A DNA stretch of 64,000 nucleotides from positions 1,299,543-1,363,542 of the forward strand of contig NZ_BMVG01000001.1 in the NCBI RefSeq assembly GCF_014650595.1, read 5' to 3'. This stretch comes from Streptomyces alanosinicus (GTDB taxonomy: Bacteria; Actinomycetota; Actinomycetes; Streptomycetales; Streptomycetaceae). This document shows positions 56,437 through 64,000 of this stretch, piece after piece (within the stretch, counting starts at the first letter, position 1; the number at the start of each line of letters is the position of its first letter). The notes under the pieces were generated by a model. It made no database searches. It saw only the letters and a program-made list of their open reading frames with translations, and was not told where the DNA came from. A program made the position numbers and the translations under genes.

Positions 56437-56540
56437 GTAACAGTGACAGAGGCGCTGGTGAGCGAGGTCACTGGCCGGTGACGATAGTCGTACGGAGCCG
56501 TCACTGTCTGCCCCTGTCCGCCGACGTCGATGTCAGTCAC
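56437..56540. promoter_or_regulatory. Cluster of GTAAC/GTCAC-type motifs upstream of mtrA
   Basis: GTAAC (56437), GTGAC (56443), an inverted pair GTCACTGG-CCGGTGAC (56467-56482), GTCAC (56500) and GTCAC (56536) fall within 104 bp just before mtrA. MtrA is known to bind pairs of GTMAC-like repeats, so autoregulation is plausible. The spacing does not match the GTAAC-N5-GTAAC consensus exactly. Confidence 0.4.
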
Positions 56541-56686
56541 AGATGTCGGCCCTGACGTCGCTCAGCTCCTGACCGGGGAGCGGCGGTCGCCATCGCAGTC
56601 GTACAGGCACATGATGGGACATGGCGGACCTGACAAGCCACGCCGCGGTACGCCGGGACGCGACAGCCGGAAGGAGGCACAACGCC

Positions 56687-56935
56687 ATGCCCCAGTTCAT
56701 GGATGTCCACCACGGGATGAAGGGCATCACGGCCGATCAGCTGATGCAGGCCCACAGGGCCGACCTCGCCATCGAGAAGGAAGAAGGCGTCCATTTCGAG
56801 AGAGCCTGGGCTGACCCCGAGTCCGGCACGGTCTACTGCCTCTCCGAGGCCCCCTCGGCCGAAGCGGTCCAGCGCATCCACGAACGTGCTGGCCACCTGG
56901 CCGACGAGGTCCATCCGGTACCCCTGACCGCGTGA
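56687..56935 (+). CDS. DUF4242 small protein (SCO4226-like, possible nickel-binding)
   Basis: 82 residues, MPQFMDVHHGMKGITADQL to VHPV. The family has a ferredoxin-like fold, and S. coelicolor SCO4226 was reported to bind nickel; the N-terminal MDVHH carries the likely ligands. VYCLSEAPSAEAVQRIHERAGH is the other conserved block. AAGGAGG 9 nt before ATG 56687 decides the start; the frame opens earlier at 56621 but that lacks a ribosome site. Convergent with mtnA, 50 bp between stops. Confidence 0.88.
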   Translation: MPQFMDVHHGMKGITADQLMQAHRADLAIEKEEGVHFERAWADPESGTVYCLSEAPSAEAVQRIHERAGHLADEVHPVPLTA

Positions 56936-56985
56936 ACAAAGAGGCTACCCGAGCACCGAAGGCGTGCCGTCTCCCCGTCCGATCG

Positions 56986-58116
56986 TCACGGGCACGACCT
57001 GGCGCACAGCTCCGCGAGAGTCTCGGCCGTCACGGGTGAAACGGCCCCCTCCTCGGTGACGATGGCCGTCACCAGCTCGGGCGGCGTCACATCGAACGCC
57101 GGGTTGTATGCCTGGGTTCCCAGCGGCGCCACCGGAAGCCCGCCCCCCGGCCCCGTCACCGGTACCTGGGGTACCGAAAGTTCGGTCACCTCGGAGCCGG
57201 GCCGCTGCTCGACCTCGATGGACGCCCCGTCGGGGGTGCCCGGATCGACCGTCGTCACCGGCGCCACCACGATGAACGGCACATGGTGGTACCGCGCCAG
57301 CACGGCGAGCGGATAACTCCCCACCTTGTTCGCCACCGAGCCGTCGGCCGCGATCCGGTCCGCACCGATCAGCACCGCGTCCACCTCACCCGCCGCGAAC
57401 AGGGAACCCGCCGCGTTGTCGGTGAGCAAGGTGTACGCCATGCCGCTGCGGGCCGCTTCGTACGCCGTCAGGCGGGCGCCCTGCAGCAACGGACGTGTTT
57501 CGTCCACCCACAGCCGCCGCAGCCGTCCCTCACGGTGCGCCGCGAGCGCCACCGCGAAGGCCGTGCCCTCGCCGCCCGACACCAGCGAACCGCTGTTGCA
57601 GTGGGTAAGGATCCGGTGTCCGCCGCCGGGCAGCAGCTCGTCCAGGAACGCCAGACCGTGGGCCGCCATCCGGGCACTGGCCTCGGCGTCCTCCCGGTGC
57701 AGCGACCGCGCCGCGGCGAGAGCCGCCGCGGCCGCCGCGGCCGGGTCTCCGGTCTTCGCCAGCGCGGCCTGGTGCGCGGCCTCGGCCCGGCGCACGCCGA
57801 CCGACAGGTTCACCGCGGTGGGCCGGGCGCCCTTGAGCGCGACCGCCGCCTCGGCCACGTCGAAGCCGCGCGTGGCGGCGAGCGCGACACCGTACGCGCC
57901 CGCGATCCCGAGCAGCGGCGCCCCGCGCACGGCGAGCGAGCGGATCGCCTCCACCAGCGCCGGTGCGTCCGTGCACACCAGCTCGACCTCCTCGGCCGGC
58001 AGCCGTGTCTGGTCGAGAAGCACCAGCACAGGGCCTTCAGGTGGCTCCTCCCATCGGATCACGGGTATCTCGGTCGACCGCTTGTTCCCGTCCGTTCGCG
58101 CCTGCTGATCAGCCAT
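56986..58116 (-). CDS. mtnA: S-methyl-5-thioribose-1-phosphate isomerase
   Basis: 376 residues. Converts methylthioribose-1-phosphate to methylthioribulose-1-phosphate in methionine salvage. Catalytic C173 in ILTHCNSGSL and D253 in LIGADRIAADGSVANKVG are both present, as are AVRGAPLLGIAGAYG and the C-terminal YNPAFDVTPPELVTAIVTE. ATG at 58116 (MADQQARTDG). The same frame stays open far upstream (to 61809) only because of GC bias; that part is antisense to real genes. No other mtn genes are adjacent. Confidence 0.95.
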   Translation of the reverse strand: MADQQARTDGNKRSTEIPVIRWEEPPEGPVLVLLDQTRLPAEEVELVCTDAPALVEAIRSLAVRGAPLLGIAGAYGVALAATRGFDVAEAAVALKGARPTAVNLSVGVRRAEAAHQAALAKTGDPAAAAAAALAAARSLHREDAEASARMAAHGLAFLDELLPGGGHRILTHCNSGSLVSGGEGTAFAVALAAHREGRLRRLWVDETRPLLQGARLTAYEAARSGMAYTLLTDNAAGSLFAAGEVDAVLIGADRIAADGSVANKVGSYPLAVLARYHHVPFIVVAPVTTVDPGTPDGASIEVEQRPGSEVTELSVPQVPVTGPGGGLPVAPLGTQAYNPAFDVTPPELVTAIVTEEGAVSPVTAETLAELCARSCP

Positions 58117-58257
58117 GCGGTCAGTCTGCCCCGGATCCGGCGGAACAATGGAAGGCGTCCAGTCCCCACCGCGGCCGGTACCCCCGTGACCACCCCATGG
58201 CACGATGGCAGCCAACCTGCCGCCGCGACCGCGGACGGGCGTCGAGAAGGAGCTTCG

Positions 58258-59628
58258 ATGACAGACACTCCGGGCTGGGCCTCGCCCGGATCCGCCCCGT
58301 CGAACGAGGGGCGGGAACCCGGCGCGTCCGGTCCCGCAGAGCCTGCCGACCGCCCCGGCGACAGCACACCCGAGCCCCAGTCGGACGCGAACGCGCAGCA
58401 TCCAGGCGTGAAGTGGTCCAAGGAGCAGCCGCCACCCGGCCAGTGGTCCGCGCCCACGGGTGCCCCCAGCCCGAACCAGGCCCCGCCGCCCCCTCCGCCC
58501 GGACCGGGCTGGGGCCCCCGTCCGCCCGCCGGCCCCGGAGGCCCCGGAGGCGGCCCGCCCCCCGGCTACGGCGGTCACGGCAACCCCGGAGGCTACGGCG
58601 GCTGGGGCGGCGGCTGGGGCGGTCCCCCGCCCGCGGCCAAGCCCGGCGTCATCCCGCTGCGCCCGCTCGGCGTCGGCGAGATCCTCGACGGCGCCGTCTC
58701 CACCATGCGCACCTACTGGCGCACGGTGCTCGGCATCTCGTTGGCCGTCGCCCTGTTCTCGGCAGTCAGCCTCGTCCTCGTGCAGGGCTTCGTCCTGAAC
58801 GACGCCCTCGCACAGGTTCGGGTCAACGCCCCCGACGCCCGGCCTGACGACGTCTTCCGCGCCCTGCCCGACGTCATGCTCGGCACCGGCATCGTCACGC
58901 TGATCTCCGGCGTCGCCGTGGTCATCGCCACCGCCCTGCTCACGACCATCACCAGCCGTGCCGTCCTCGGCAGGCCGGTCAGCATCGGCGAGGCCTGGCG
59001 GGACGCCCGCCCGCAACTCCTCAAGCTGTTCGGGCTGCTCATCCTGTTGGGCCTGATCGTCATCGGCGTGCTCTTCGCCGGGGCACTGCCCGGAATTCTC
59101 GTCCTGGCCTTCGGCGGCAGCGACAACAGCGGGGCGGCGCTGCTGGCCCTGGGCATCCTCGGCGCCATCATCGTCTCGGTGTGGCTGCTGATCCGCTTCT
59201 GCCTGTCGACGCCCGCCCTGATGCTGGAACGCCAGAGCATCGTCAAGGCCATGAGCCGCTCCGCGAAGCTGGTACGCGGCGCCTGGTGGCGCACCTTCGG
59301 CATCCTGCTGCTCACCGCGCTCATCGTCAGGATCGTCGAGGCGCTCATCAGCATCCCCTTCACCGCCATCGGGGCCGCCGTGAGCGGCGACGGCGTGGAC
59401 GACATGCTCGGCACCGGCGGCGGACACATCGGCTGGGCCGCCCTGATCATCCAGGGCATCGGCGCCCTGATCGGCACCGCGCTCACCCTGCCGATCAGCG
59501 CGGGCGTCACCGTGCTCCTCTACATCGACCAGCGCATCCGCCGCGAGGCCCTCGACCTCGAACTGGCCCGCGCCGCCGGTGTCCAGGACGCCGGCTCCGG
59601 CGCCCCCGGTCCCGTCCCGGGGAGCTGA
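58258..59628 (+). CDS. Multi-spanning membrane protein with Pro/Gly-rich N terminus
   Basis: 456 residues. The first 130 are Pro/Gly-rich and disordered. The rest has about six membrane helices, starting IPLRPLGVGEILDGAVSTMRTYWRTVLGISLAV, a conserved actinobacterial opening. LIRFCLSTPALMLERQSIVKAMSRS resembles glycerophosphodiester phosphodiesterase-associated membrane domains, but no catalytic motif is present. AGAAGGAG lies just before ATG 58258. First gene of a five-gene operon (4-nt gap, then overlaps). Probably works with the DUF4129/DUF4350/MoxR/DUF58 proteins at the membrane; role unknown. Confidence 0.85.
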   Translation: MTDTPGWASPGSAPSNEGREPGASGPAEPADRPGDSTPEPQSDANAQHPGVKWSKEQPPPGQWSAPTGAPSPNQAPPPPPPGPGWGPRPPAGPGGPGGGPPPGYGGHGNPGGYGGWGGGWGGPPPAAKPGVIPLRPLGVGEILDGAVSTMRTYWRTVLGISLAVALFSAVSLVLVQGFVLNDALAQVRVNAPDARPDDVFRALPDVMLGTGIVTLISGVAVVIATALLTTITSRAVLGRPVSIGEAWRDARPQLLKLFGLLILLGLIVIGVLFAGALPGILVLAFGGSDNSGAALLALGILGAIIVSVWLLIRFCLSTPALMLERQSIVKAMSRSAKLVRGAWWRTFGILLLTALIVRIVEALISIPFTAIGAAVSGDGVDDMLGTGGGHIGWAALIIQGIGALIGTALTLPISAGVTVLLYIDQRIRREALDLELARAAGVQDAGSGAPGPVPGS

Positions 59629-59632
59629 CTCG

Positions 59633-60400
59633 GTGAGCCTCACGGGGGGAGTGCTCACGACAGCGGCCCCGTCGGAAGCCGGCGGCACGGTCGTACGAAG
59701 CCTGCTGCGCACGGCCCGCGCGGCAGGCGGCTCGGGAGCCGAGCCGCCGGTGACCATCCCGCGTGACCCGGCGCGGGAGGCGGCTCGCCGCGAACTGTCC
59801 AAACGGATGTACCACGAGAACGACCCCGGGCTGTTCCAGCGGGCGCTGAAGGCGTTCTGGGACTGGCTCGACCGGCTGCTCGACTCGGCCGCCTCGGCGA
59901 CACCCGGCGGCACGATCGGCCTGATCGTCGTGGTCCTGTTCGTCGTCGCCGTCCTGGCCGCCCTGTGGTGGCGGCTCGGCACCCCGCGCCGGCAACCCTC
60001 CTCCACCGCCGTCCTGTTCGACGACGGCCCCCGCAACGCCGCCGAACACCGCGCCGCCGCCGAGGCGCACGCGGCCCAGGGCCACTGGAACCAGGCCGTA
60101 CAGGAACGCATGCGGGCCATCGTCCGCTCTCTGGAGGAACGCACCCTGCTCGACGCCCGTCCGGGCCGCACCGCCGACGAGGCAGCCGCCGAGGCCGGCC
60201 GGACCCTGCCCGTACACACCGACCGACTGCGCGCCGCGGCCCGCGAGTTCGACGACGTGACATACGGCGGGCGCAGGGCCACCGAGGAGTCGTACCACCG
60301 CATCGCCGGACTCGACCGCGACCTGGAACGCACCCGGCCCGCACTCGCCCACAGCACCACCAGCACGGCCCCCACCACCCACCGGGGGGCCGCCGAGTGA
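59633..60400 (+). CDS. DUF4129 membrane protein
   Basis: 255 residues. An N-terminal region with ARRELSKRMYHENDPGLFQRALKAFWDWLD precedes one membrane helix (about 103-123, GTIGLIVVVLFVVAVLAALW). A C-terminal DUF4129 domain follows (QGHWNQAVQERMRAIVRSLEER, ending REFDDVTYGGRRATEESYHRI). GTG at 59633 with GGGAG 8 nt upstream, 4 nt after the preceding stop. Overlaps the next gene by GTGA. DUF4129 commonly accompanies MoxR/DUF58 modules and, in other proteins, transglutaminase-like domains. Confidence 0.88.
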   Translation: MSLTGGVLTTAAPSEAGGTVVRSLLRTARAAGGSGAEPPVTIPRDPAREAARRELSKRMYHENDPGLFQRALKAFWDWLDRLLDSAASATPGGTIGLIVVVLFVVAVLAALWWRLGTPRRQPSSTAVLFDDGPRNAAEHRAAAEAHAAQGHWNQAVQERMRAIVRSLEERTLLDARPGRTADEAAAEAGRTLPVHTDRLRAAAREFDDVTYGGRRATEESYHRIAGLDRDLERTRPALAHSTTSTAPTTHRGAAE

Positions 60401-61589
60401 CTGCCGAGGCCACGCTGCCGACGACCTCCACCGCACCCGCCGTCCGCCAGGTGTGGACCCGCGCGCGGGGCATCGCACTCGCCGTCGTACTGATCCTGGC
60501 GGCGGCCGTCGCCATGGCCGCCGTACGCTCCACCGCCCGGCACGGCGAACTGGACCCGCGCTCCGCCGACCCCTACGGCAGCCGCGCCGTCGCCCAACTC
60601 CTCGCCGACCGGGGCGTCTCCACACGCGTGGTCACCACACTCGGCGCGGCACGCACCGCCGTCGGGCCGGACACCACTCTCCTGATCGCCGTACCCGATC
60701 TTCTGACGGACCGTCAACAGAGCTGGCTGCACCGGGCCACCGCGGCCTCCGGCGGGCGCACCGTACTCGTCGCGGCCGGCGGCCCGTCCGTCGAGCGGCT
60801 CGCCCCCGGTGTCACCGCGGACCCCGCCATCAGCACCGGCACCACACTCGCCCCCGACTGCACCCTGCCCGAGGCCCGGCGCGCGGGCTCCGCCGACACC
60901 GGCGGCGTCCGCTACACCACCACCCACCTCGACGCCGACTCCTGCTACCCCAGCAACCGGCTCGCCACCGTGCTGCGCATCCCCGAGGCATCCGGGGGCG
61001 GTGACACCGTCGTACTCGGCGCGCCCGACATCCTCTACAACGACCGACTCGACAAGCAGGGCAACGCCTCGCTCGCCCTCCAACTCCTCGGCTCCCGCCC
61101 CCATCTGGTCTGGTACCTCCCCTCGCTCGCCGACACCTCGGCCACCGACACCGGCGGCCGGAAGAACTTCCTCGACCTGCTCCCCTCGGGCTGGCTCTGG
61201 GGCACCCTGCAGTTGTTCATCGCAGCGCTCGTCGCCGCCTTCTGGCGGGCACGCCGCTTCGGCCCGCTGGTACCCGAAAGACTCCCCGTAGCGATCCGCG
61301 CCTCCGAGACCACCGAAGGCCGCGCCCGCCTCTACCGCAAGGCCGACGCCCGCGACCGCGCGGCCGCCGCTCTTCGCTCCGCCACCCGCACCCGGCTCGC
61401 CCCCCTCGTCGGTGTCCCCGTCACCCAGGCGCACGCGCCCGAGGCCCTGCTGCCCGCCCTGTCCGCCCACCTCTCCGGCGACGGACAGACCCTGCACTCC
61501 CTCCTCTTCGGGGCGCCGCCCGGCGACGACGCGGCCCTCATCGCACTGACCGACCAACTCGACGCCCTCGAAAGAGAGGTACGCCGTCC

Positions 61590-61593
<4 letters not shown>
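60397..61593 (+). CDS. DUF4350 membrane protein
   Basis: 398 residues. An N-terminal helix (about 25-44, GIALAVVLILAAAVAMAAV) is followed by an extracytoplasmic GATase-like DUF4350 domain (DPYGSRAVAQLLADRGVSTRV, then LLIAVPDLLTD). A second membrane helix near 268-288 (WGTLQLFIAALVAAFW) leads to a cytoplasmic tail. GTG at 60397 overlaps the previous stop, and the next gene overlaps its stop (ATGA), so the operon is translationally coupled. DUF4350 domains are predicted to bind small ligands; nothing catalytic is evident. Confidence 0.88.
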
Positions 61594-62581
<988 letters not shown>

Positions 62582-62582
<1 letters not shown>

Positions 62583-63892
62583 TGGCGCTCACCGGACGCG
62601 CCGCTCTTCTCGCGGCCCTCGGTTCGATCCCCGTCGGCGTCCTGGAACCGGGCTGGACGGGCATCCTCGCGGTAAACGGCCCACTGGCCCTGGCCTGCGC
62701 CTGCGACTACGCACTCGCCGCGCCGGTACGACGGCTCGTCCTGTCCCGGTCCGGCGACACCTCCATCCGACTCGGCGAAACCGCCGACGTCACGGTCACG
62801 GTCACCAACCCGTCCCGTCGCCCTCTGCGAGCGCGGCTGCGCGACGCGTGGCCGCCCAGCAGCTGGCAGCCCGGCACCGAGACGGAGGCCTCCAGGCACC
62901 GTCTGACCGTGCCTCCGGGCGAACGCAGACGTGTGACGACCCGACTGCGCCCCACCCGGCGCGGCGATCGCCAGGCCGACCGGGTGACGATCCGCTCCTA
63001 CGGCCCTCTCGGGCTGTTCTCCCGCCAAGGCACCCACAAGCTGCCCTGGGCCGTGCGGGTCCTGCCCCCGTTCACCAGCCGCAAGCATCTCCCGTCGAAG
63101 CTCGCGCGACTGCGCGAACTCGACGGCCGCACGAGCGTGCTGACCCGTGGCGAGGGAACGGAGTTCGACAGCCTGCGCGAGTACGTCCCCGGCGACGACA
63201 CCCGCTCGATCGACTGGCGAGCCACCGCCCGCCAGTCCGCCGTCGCCGTCCGTACCTGGCGCCCGGAACGCGACCGTCACATCCTGCTCGTCCTCGACAC
63301 CGGCCGTACCTCCGCCGGCCGTGTGGGCGACGCACCACGCCTCGACGCCTCCATGGACGCGGCTCTCCTCCTCGCGGCGCTCGCCTCCCGAGCCGGCGAC
63401 CGCGTGGCACTCCTGGCGTACGACCGCCGGGTACGTGCTCTGGTCCAGGGCAGCTCGGCAGGAGACGTACTGCCAGGTCTGGTGAACGCGATGGCCCCGC
63501 TGGAACCGGAGCTCCTCGAGACCGACGCGCGCGGGCTCACCGCGGCCGCGCTGCGTACGGCACCTCGCCGCTCCTTGATCGTGCTGCTCACGTCTCTCGA
63601 CGCGGCTCCTGTGGAACAGGGTCTGCTTCCTGTGCTTGCCCAGCTCACCCAGCGACACAGCCTTCTGGTCGCCTCGGTCGCGGACCCGCATATCGCTCGG
63701 ATGGCGAAGGCCCGGGGGAACACGGAGGCGGTGTACGAGGCCGCGGCAGCGGCTCAGGCGCAGAGTGAACGTCAGCGCACGGCTGAGCAGCTCCGTCGTC
63801 ATGGGGTGACGGTCGTGGACGCGACGCCGGAGGATCTGGCGCCGGCATTGGCGGATGCGTATCTGGCTCTGAAAGGGGCGGGCCGGCTCTGA
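62582..63892 (+). CDS. DUF58 (von Willebrand A-like) protein, MoxR partner
   Basis: 436 residues. N-terminal membrane segments (about 7-50), a beta-sandwich region (RLGETADVTVTVTNPS), the DUF58 signature REYVPGDDTRSIDWRATAR, and a VWA-like domain with HILLVLDTGRTSAGR: the MIDAS DxSxS is changed to DTGRTS. C-terminal RRSLIVLLTSLDAAP follows. Start ATG 62582 overlaps the moxR stop by 1 nt. Last gene of the operon; its end faces the rRNA operon. Confidence 0.92.
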
Positions 63893-63940
63893 TCCGCTCC
63901 GGCTCACCCCTTTCGGGGAACAGCCTGGGCTCAAACGCAA

Positions 63941-63970
63941 AAAGGCCCACGCCATACGGCGTGGGCCTTT
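63941..63970. terminator. Bidirectional terminator between DUF58 operon and rRNA operon
   Basis: Perfect 13-bp stem AAAGGCCCACGCC with GGCGTGGGCCTTT and a 4-nt loop, flanked by an A run on the left and a T run on the right. Works as a classical intrinsic terminator for the rRNA transcript from the right and for the protein operon from the left. Confidence 0.9.
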
Positions 63971-63980
63971 CCTAAAATTT

Positions 63981-64000
63981 GTTCGGCGGCGTCCTACTCT
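63981..64000 (-). rRNA. rrf: 5S ribosomal RNA, last 20 nt (partial)
   Basis: On the minus strand the final 20 bases read AGAGTAGGACGCCGCCGAAC, the conserved 3' end of actinobacterial 5S rRNA. The intrinsic terminator follows 10 nt downstream. The rest of the rRNA operon lies beyond the right edge, transcribed toward this window. Confidence 0.92.

Noticed and set aside
56936..56985. Terminator between the DUF4242 gene and mtnA
   Set aside because: CGTGCCGT and ACGGGCACG pair only with a bulge, and one arm lies inside the mtnA coding end; too weak to call.

Overview
The window is a high-GC actinobacterial chromosome segment, almost certainly Streptomyces. Third codon positions are strongly G/C, starts are often GTG or TTG, and the gene order (prfB, pkaB, pkaA ... 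ohr/ohrR ... large NAD-GDH, secA, hpf, lpqB-mtrB-mtrA, mtnA, then an rRNA operon) matches, from memory, the stretch around SCO2972-SCO3020 of S. coelicolor. Most of it is therefore conserved core chromosome rather than a recent island. No integrase, IS element, CRISPR array or tRNA was seen.

Layout. 1-7.7 kb: start of release factor 2 (partial), two membrane-anchored Ser/Thr kinases (PkaB, PkaA) and, divergently, a large FHA/FtsK-like protein. 7.8-11.5 kb: an ABC sugar importer (lipoprotein, two permeases, no ATPase of its own) closed by a strong hairpin. 11.6-35.3 kb: a broken-up cell-surface glycopolymer region. It holds four two-domain proteins (GT2-type glycosyltransferase fused to a CDP-glycerol glycerophosphotransferase/TagF-like domain), two long GT2 proteins, three multi-spanning membrane proteins likely to be or resemble GT-C glycosyltransferases, a GtrA-type flippase candidate, GalE, and a TagGH/Wzm-Wzt-type ABC exporter. 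Embedded in it are the divergent ohr/ohrR organic peroxide pair, an ADP-ribosylglycohydrolase-family protein and a TetR regulator divergent from the exporter.

35.4-43.8 kb: the 180-kDa class NAD-glutamate dehydrogenase, a DJ-1/PfpI protein, a HAD phosphatase, a DUF6912 protein and an Rv3235-like protein. 43.9-50.4 kb: SecA, a GNAT acetyltransferase, a YcaQ/AlkX-like DNA glycosylase, a NarL/LuxR response regulator and a long-form hibernation factor HPF. 50.7-56.4 kb: the operon mtrA-mtrB-lpqB-comF (minus strand), which links envelope sensing and cell-cycle control. 56.7-58.1 kb: a small DUF4242 protein convergent with mtnA (methionine salvage). 58.3-63.9 kb: a tightly packed five-gene operon (multi-spanning membrane protein, DUF4129, DUF4350, MoxR AAA+ ATPase, DUF58). 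It runs head-on into the end of an rRNA operon, of which only the last 20 nt of 5S rRNA lie in the window; a perfect bidirectional terminator separates the two.

The most interesting signals are these. (1) The four TagF-like paralogues differ at the conserved HGTPLK motif: two keep His, two have Gln at the aligned residue. One of the His copies has also lost the GT2 DxD motif. (2) The MalF-type permease carries an insertion of about 155 residues. (3) PkaA has repeated TxVLP motifs and sits beside a soluble EssC-like FHA protein whose Walker A lysine is arginine. (4) Several in-frame tandem repeats occur in disordered tails or at stop codons.
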